Positions 61,552 through 64,000 of a stretch of 64,000 nucleotides of DNA are shown in pieces. Every line of letters begins with the position of its first letter. Position 1 is the stretch's first letter. The notes beneath the pieces were generated by a model that worked only from the letters and a program-made list of their open reading frames with translations, did not search any database and was not told where the DNA came from. Origin of the DNA: Natronoarchaeum mannanilyticum (GTDB lineage: Archaea > Halobacteriota > Halobacteria > Halobacteriales > Natronoarchaeaceae); assembly GCF_039522665.1 (NCBI RefSeq), contig NZ_BAAADV010000004.1, positions 62,001 through 126,000 on the forward strand, read 5' to 3'. The position numbers were made by a program, and so were the translations under genes.

Positions 61552-64000
61552 TTACTCGTCGGTCTCGACGGCGCCGAGGTCGCGGTCCGCGTCGCTCGAC
61601 GCCCTGTCGTCCGATTCGCGGTGACCGTCGCCGATCTCGTCGACGACGCGCTCGTGGAAGTTCCGGAGGACGGCGCTCTCGTCTTCCGCGAGCACGACGT
61701 CGCTGGCCATCAGCGTCGCGAGGCCGAACGCGCGGGGCGACGGCGAGTCGACCGGCCGTCGGACGACCTCGATCTCGCCGGCGCCGATCGCGTCCAGCAC
61801 GGTTTCGATCCCCGCGAGGTTCAGCTTGTCTTCGAGAATCTCGCGGTACGTCTCCTCGATCACCGCGAACTCCTCTAGCTCCTGTGCGAACCCCAGCAGC
61901 ATCTCGCTGGACACCTGCTGTTGGCTGGCGGACTTCTCGGTCCCCTTGTAGCGCTTGAGGATCATCAGCGAGCGGGTGGCGTTGATGCGGAAGTACCGCT
62001 GGAGCAGATCCGTGCCGTCGAGGCTCTTTCGCAGCAGTTCGCGCGCGTCGTCGGCGTCCAGGTCCTCGATGATCCCTTTGATGTCGATCTTCCTGTTCAG
62101 CGGCATCGAGAGCGTGAAGCCGTTGTCCGCGACCGCGACCGAGACGTTGGCGTTGGCCGCCTGCGCGCACCGGTAGGCCAGCAGGCGCGAGAGCCCCTCG
62201 TTGAACCGGCGGCCGTAGTTCGAATGGACGTAGTAGTTGCGCTCGTACTCGTCGCGGTCGCGCTCGACCTCGATGGCGAGCCGATCGGTCGTGCTGACGC
62301 TCTCGACGCCCGCATATCTGATCTGCTGGTCGAACATCCGGGCGAGCGCGCGGACGCTGTCGTCGTCCAGCGGGAAGTTCCGGAGCCAGCGCCGGACCGA
62401 CGCCGCGCCGCCCGCGTCGTAGCGATCGAGCAGTTCGCCCTGAAAGTCGAGAATCTCCCGGCCCAGATCGTACGCCAGCGGAAGCCGCTCGGAGTACCAC
62501 GAGGGGACCGTCGGCGCCGCCGACGTCCGGTCGACGTACACCTTCGAGCCGCGCCGATAGCGGTACTCGAAGTGGTCGCCGCCCAGTACGAACACGTCGC
62601 CCGCTTCGAGCGTGTCGAGGTACTCCTCGTCCAGTTGGCCGACCCACTCGTCGCCCGCGCGGGTGAACACGTCGCAGCTGAAGGAATCGGGGATCGTCCC
62701 GATGTTGGTCATGTAGATGACGCGCGCGAGGCGGCCGCGCTTGCCGATCAGCGGCTCGCCGACCGGGAACTCCTCGTAGTGGTGCTCGCCGCCGGGCGGG
62801 TCGTTCGTGTCCCGCCAGATCTTCGCGTACACGTTCCGGTCCTCCATCCCCTCGTAGTCGGCGGTGAGATACCGGGCGAGCTGCTCCCAGTCGGCGTCGT
62901 CGTAGTTCCGGTAGGGGTAGGCCCGCCGGAGAATCCCCACGACTTCGCTCTCCGGTCGGATCTCGGCGATCGCCATGCCGTACACCTGCTGGGCGGCGAC
63001 GTCCTGGGCGTTCTCGGGGATCGAGACGCCGTCGACGAACCCCTCGTCGGCCTTCTTGAGCATCACGGCGCACTCGACCAGTTCGTCGCGATCGAGCGCG
63101 ATCACCCGGCCGGTCACCGTCTCGCCGACGCGGTGGCCCGCGCGGCCGACCCGCTGGAGCAGGGCGGCGACGGACTTCGGGCTGCCGACCTGCACCACCA
63201 GGTCGACGTGGGGCATGTCGATGCCCAACTCCAGGCTCGTTGAGGACGTCACCACGTCGAGCGAGCCGTCCTTGAGCCGCTCCTCGACGTCCTCGCGGAC
63301 CTCCTTCGAGAGGCTGCCGTGGTGACAGCCCGAGTTGTCCTCGTCGTAGTCGTCGAAGCGCTCGCGCAGGTTGTGGAGGATGCGCTCGGCGCCCGAGCGG
63401 GTGTTCGCGAACACGAGCGTGTTCGTGTGGTCCCGGATCTGCTCGTGGAGGCGCTCGTAGAACCGCTCCTGAATCACGTCGCGGGGCGTGTGGATCAGGT
63501 CGTCGGTCGGGCACTGGAGTTCGACGTCGAACTCGCGGGCGAACCGCGCGTCGACGATCTCGTACTCCCGAGGCGAGCCGTTCGGTTCCTCGCGGCCGAC
63601 CAGAAACTCCGCGACGTCCTCCAGGGGCTCGATCGTCGCCGAGCAGCCGATCCGCGTCGGCGAACCCTCCGCGAGCGCCTCCAGGCGTTCGAGGCTCACC
63701 GAGAGGTGCGTGCCGCGCTTGCCCGCCGCCAGCGAGTGGATCTCGTCGACGACGACGTACTCGACCGTGCGAAGCTTCTCGCGGAACTTCGGCGAGTTGA
63801 GCAGGATAGCGAGCGTCTCCGGCGTCGTGTTGAGGATGTGCGGCGTCTCCTCGAGCATCCTCTGACGGTCGCTGTCGGAGGTGTCTCCGTGACGGATCGC
63901 GTGGCGGATGCGGTCGACCGCGGCGGCGTCGGCGGTGACGTCGTCGTCGGTGCCGCTTTCCGCGTCGTCACCGACACCGGTGCGACGCCGCTTTGCAATT
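61552..64000 (-). CDS. lhr: Lhr-type ATP-dependent DNA/RNA helicase, C-terminal part (runs off right edge)
   Basis: The open frame continues to base 64000 without a stop, so the true N-terminus with Walker A is outside the window. Visible are HGDTSDSDRQRM (motif Ib region), TTPETLAILL, motif II VVVDEIHSLAAGKRG, motif III GCSATIEPLED, motif IV NTLVFANTRSGAERI and motif VI LLQRVGRAGHRVGE, then the Lhr winged-helix and C-terminal domains. A 40-residue acidic insert precedes HGDTSD, which is unusual. Lhr unwinds branched DNA and RNA-DNA hybrids in repair. Confidence 0.88.
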   Translation of the reverse strand, partial: IAKRRRTGVGDDAESGTDDDVTADAAAVDRIRHAIRHGDTSDSDRQRMLEETPHILNTTPETLAILLNSPKFREKLRTVEYVVVDEIHSLAAGKRGTHLSVSLERLEALAEGSPTRIGCSATIEPLEDVAEFLVGREEPNGSPREYEIVDARFAREFDVELQCPTDDLIHTPRDVIQERFYERLHEQIRDHTNTLVFANTRSGAERILHNLRERFDDYDEDNSGCHHGSLSKEVREDVEERLKDGSLDVVTSSTSLELGIDMPHVDLVVQVGSPKSVAALLQRVGRAGHRVGETVTGRVIALDRDELVECAVMLKKADEGFVDGVSIPENAQDVAAQQVYGMAIAEIRPESEVVGILRRAYPYRNYDDADWEQLARYLTADYEGMEDRNVYAKIWRDTNDPPGGEHHYEEFPVGEPLIGKRGRLARVIYMTNIGTIPDSFSCDVFTRAGDEWVGQLDEEYLDTLEAGDVFVLGGDHFEYRYRRGSKVYVDRTSAAPTVPSWYSERLPLAYDLGREILDFQGELLDRYDAGGAASVRRWLRNFPLDDDSVRALARMFDQQIRYAGVESVSTTDRLAIEVERDRDEYERNYYVHSNYGRRFNEGLSRLLAYRCAQAANANVSVAVADNGFTLSMPLNRKIDIKGIIEDLDADDARELLRKSLDGTDLLQRYFRINATRSLMILKRYKGTEKSASQQQVSSEMLLGFAQELEEFAVIEETYREILEDKLNLAGIETVLDAIGAGEIEVVRRPVDSPSPRAFGLATLMASDVVLAEDESAVLRNFHERVVDEIGDGHRESDDRASSDADRDLGAVETDE

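Noticed and set aside
60860-63514. Long minus-strand reading frame of 884 codons
   Set aside because: It is the out-of-frame shadow of the Lhr and MinD-like genes on the same strand, rich in Arg, Pro and Ala as expected from GC-rich shadows, and has no domain.

Overview
The window is chromosomal DNA from a halophilic archaeon of the class Halobacteria. The evidence is a high-GC, strongly acidic proteome, promoters with a TATA element 25-30 nt upstream of the start codon (leaderless transcripts), archaeal markers (eIF-1A, archaeal-type methionine adenosyltransferase, Lhr helicase, an intron-containing tRNA-Trp) and haloarchaea-restricted families (LWR-salt, DUF5794/5795/5804, winged-helix DUF7344-like, HTR-like). 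A genus cannot be assigned from the sequence alone.

Layout. 1-5.8 kb: the 5' part of an RND/MMPL exporter with an operator-like repeat cluster, an MBL hydrolase, pterin carbinolamine dehydratase, LWR-salt protein, a MacB-type ABC exporter and a HAD phosphatase. 5.8-7.6 kb: an AT-rich one-gene island encoding a Tat lipoprotein. 7.8-13.6 kb: GIDE-domain, Hsp20, AarF/UbiB kinase, flavin/PNPOx-like and membrane proteins. 13.9-20 kb: two Tat-exported phosphoesterases (IMPase family and GDPD), a secreted LEA14-like protein, a ferritin-like DUF892 protein, a channel remnant and malate:quinone oxidoreductase. 20-23 kb: methyltransferase, hypoxanthine/guanine phosphoribosyltransferase and an NCS2 nucleobase permease. 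23.7-25.2 kb: an archaeal pilin-like protein fused to a repetitive beta-helix. 25-33.8 kb: eIF-1A, CapA, YchF, an aminotransferase, a secreted metalloprotease and NUDIX.

33.9-40.2 kb is the accessory part. It holds a frameshifted winged-helix gene, a TrmB-type regulator broken by an in-frame TAG, three related copies of a structured repeat, an N-truncated tyrosine integrase, a second TAG-broken nuclease-like gene and small zinc-finger genes. It ends in tRNA-Trp, whose 3' end is repeated beside the integrase, so I read 36.36-40.05 kb as a decayed tRNA-Trp-integrated element. Two long hairpins built from tRNA 3' ends (Trp and Glu) lie at 36.3 and 44.7 kb.

40.2-64 kb returns to core genome: DUF5795/5794, guaB, tRNA-Lys, tRNA-Glu, FAH-family hydrolase, RNase H-like nuclease, PHP phosphoesterase, TraB protein, thioredoxin, cysteine synthase, a Tat-secreted alpha-amylase with a PGF-type C-terminus, methionine adenosyltransferase, a PIN toxin-antitoxin pair, a CYTH protein, an FKBP chaperone, a RecA-like protein without a Walker A lysine, a MinD-like ATPase and the C-terminal part of an Lhr helicase running off the right edge. 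Functional pairs that stand out are purine salvage (hpt with NCS2 permease, guaB at a distance) and the two exported phosphoesterases.
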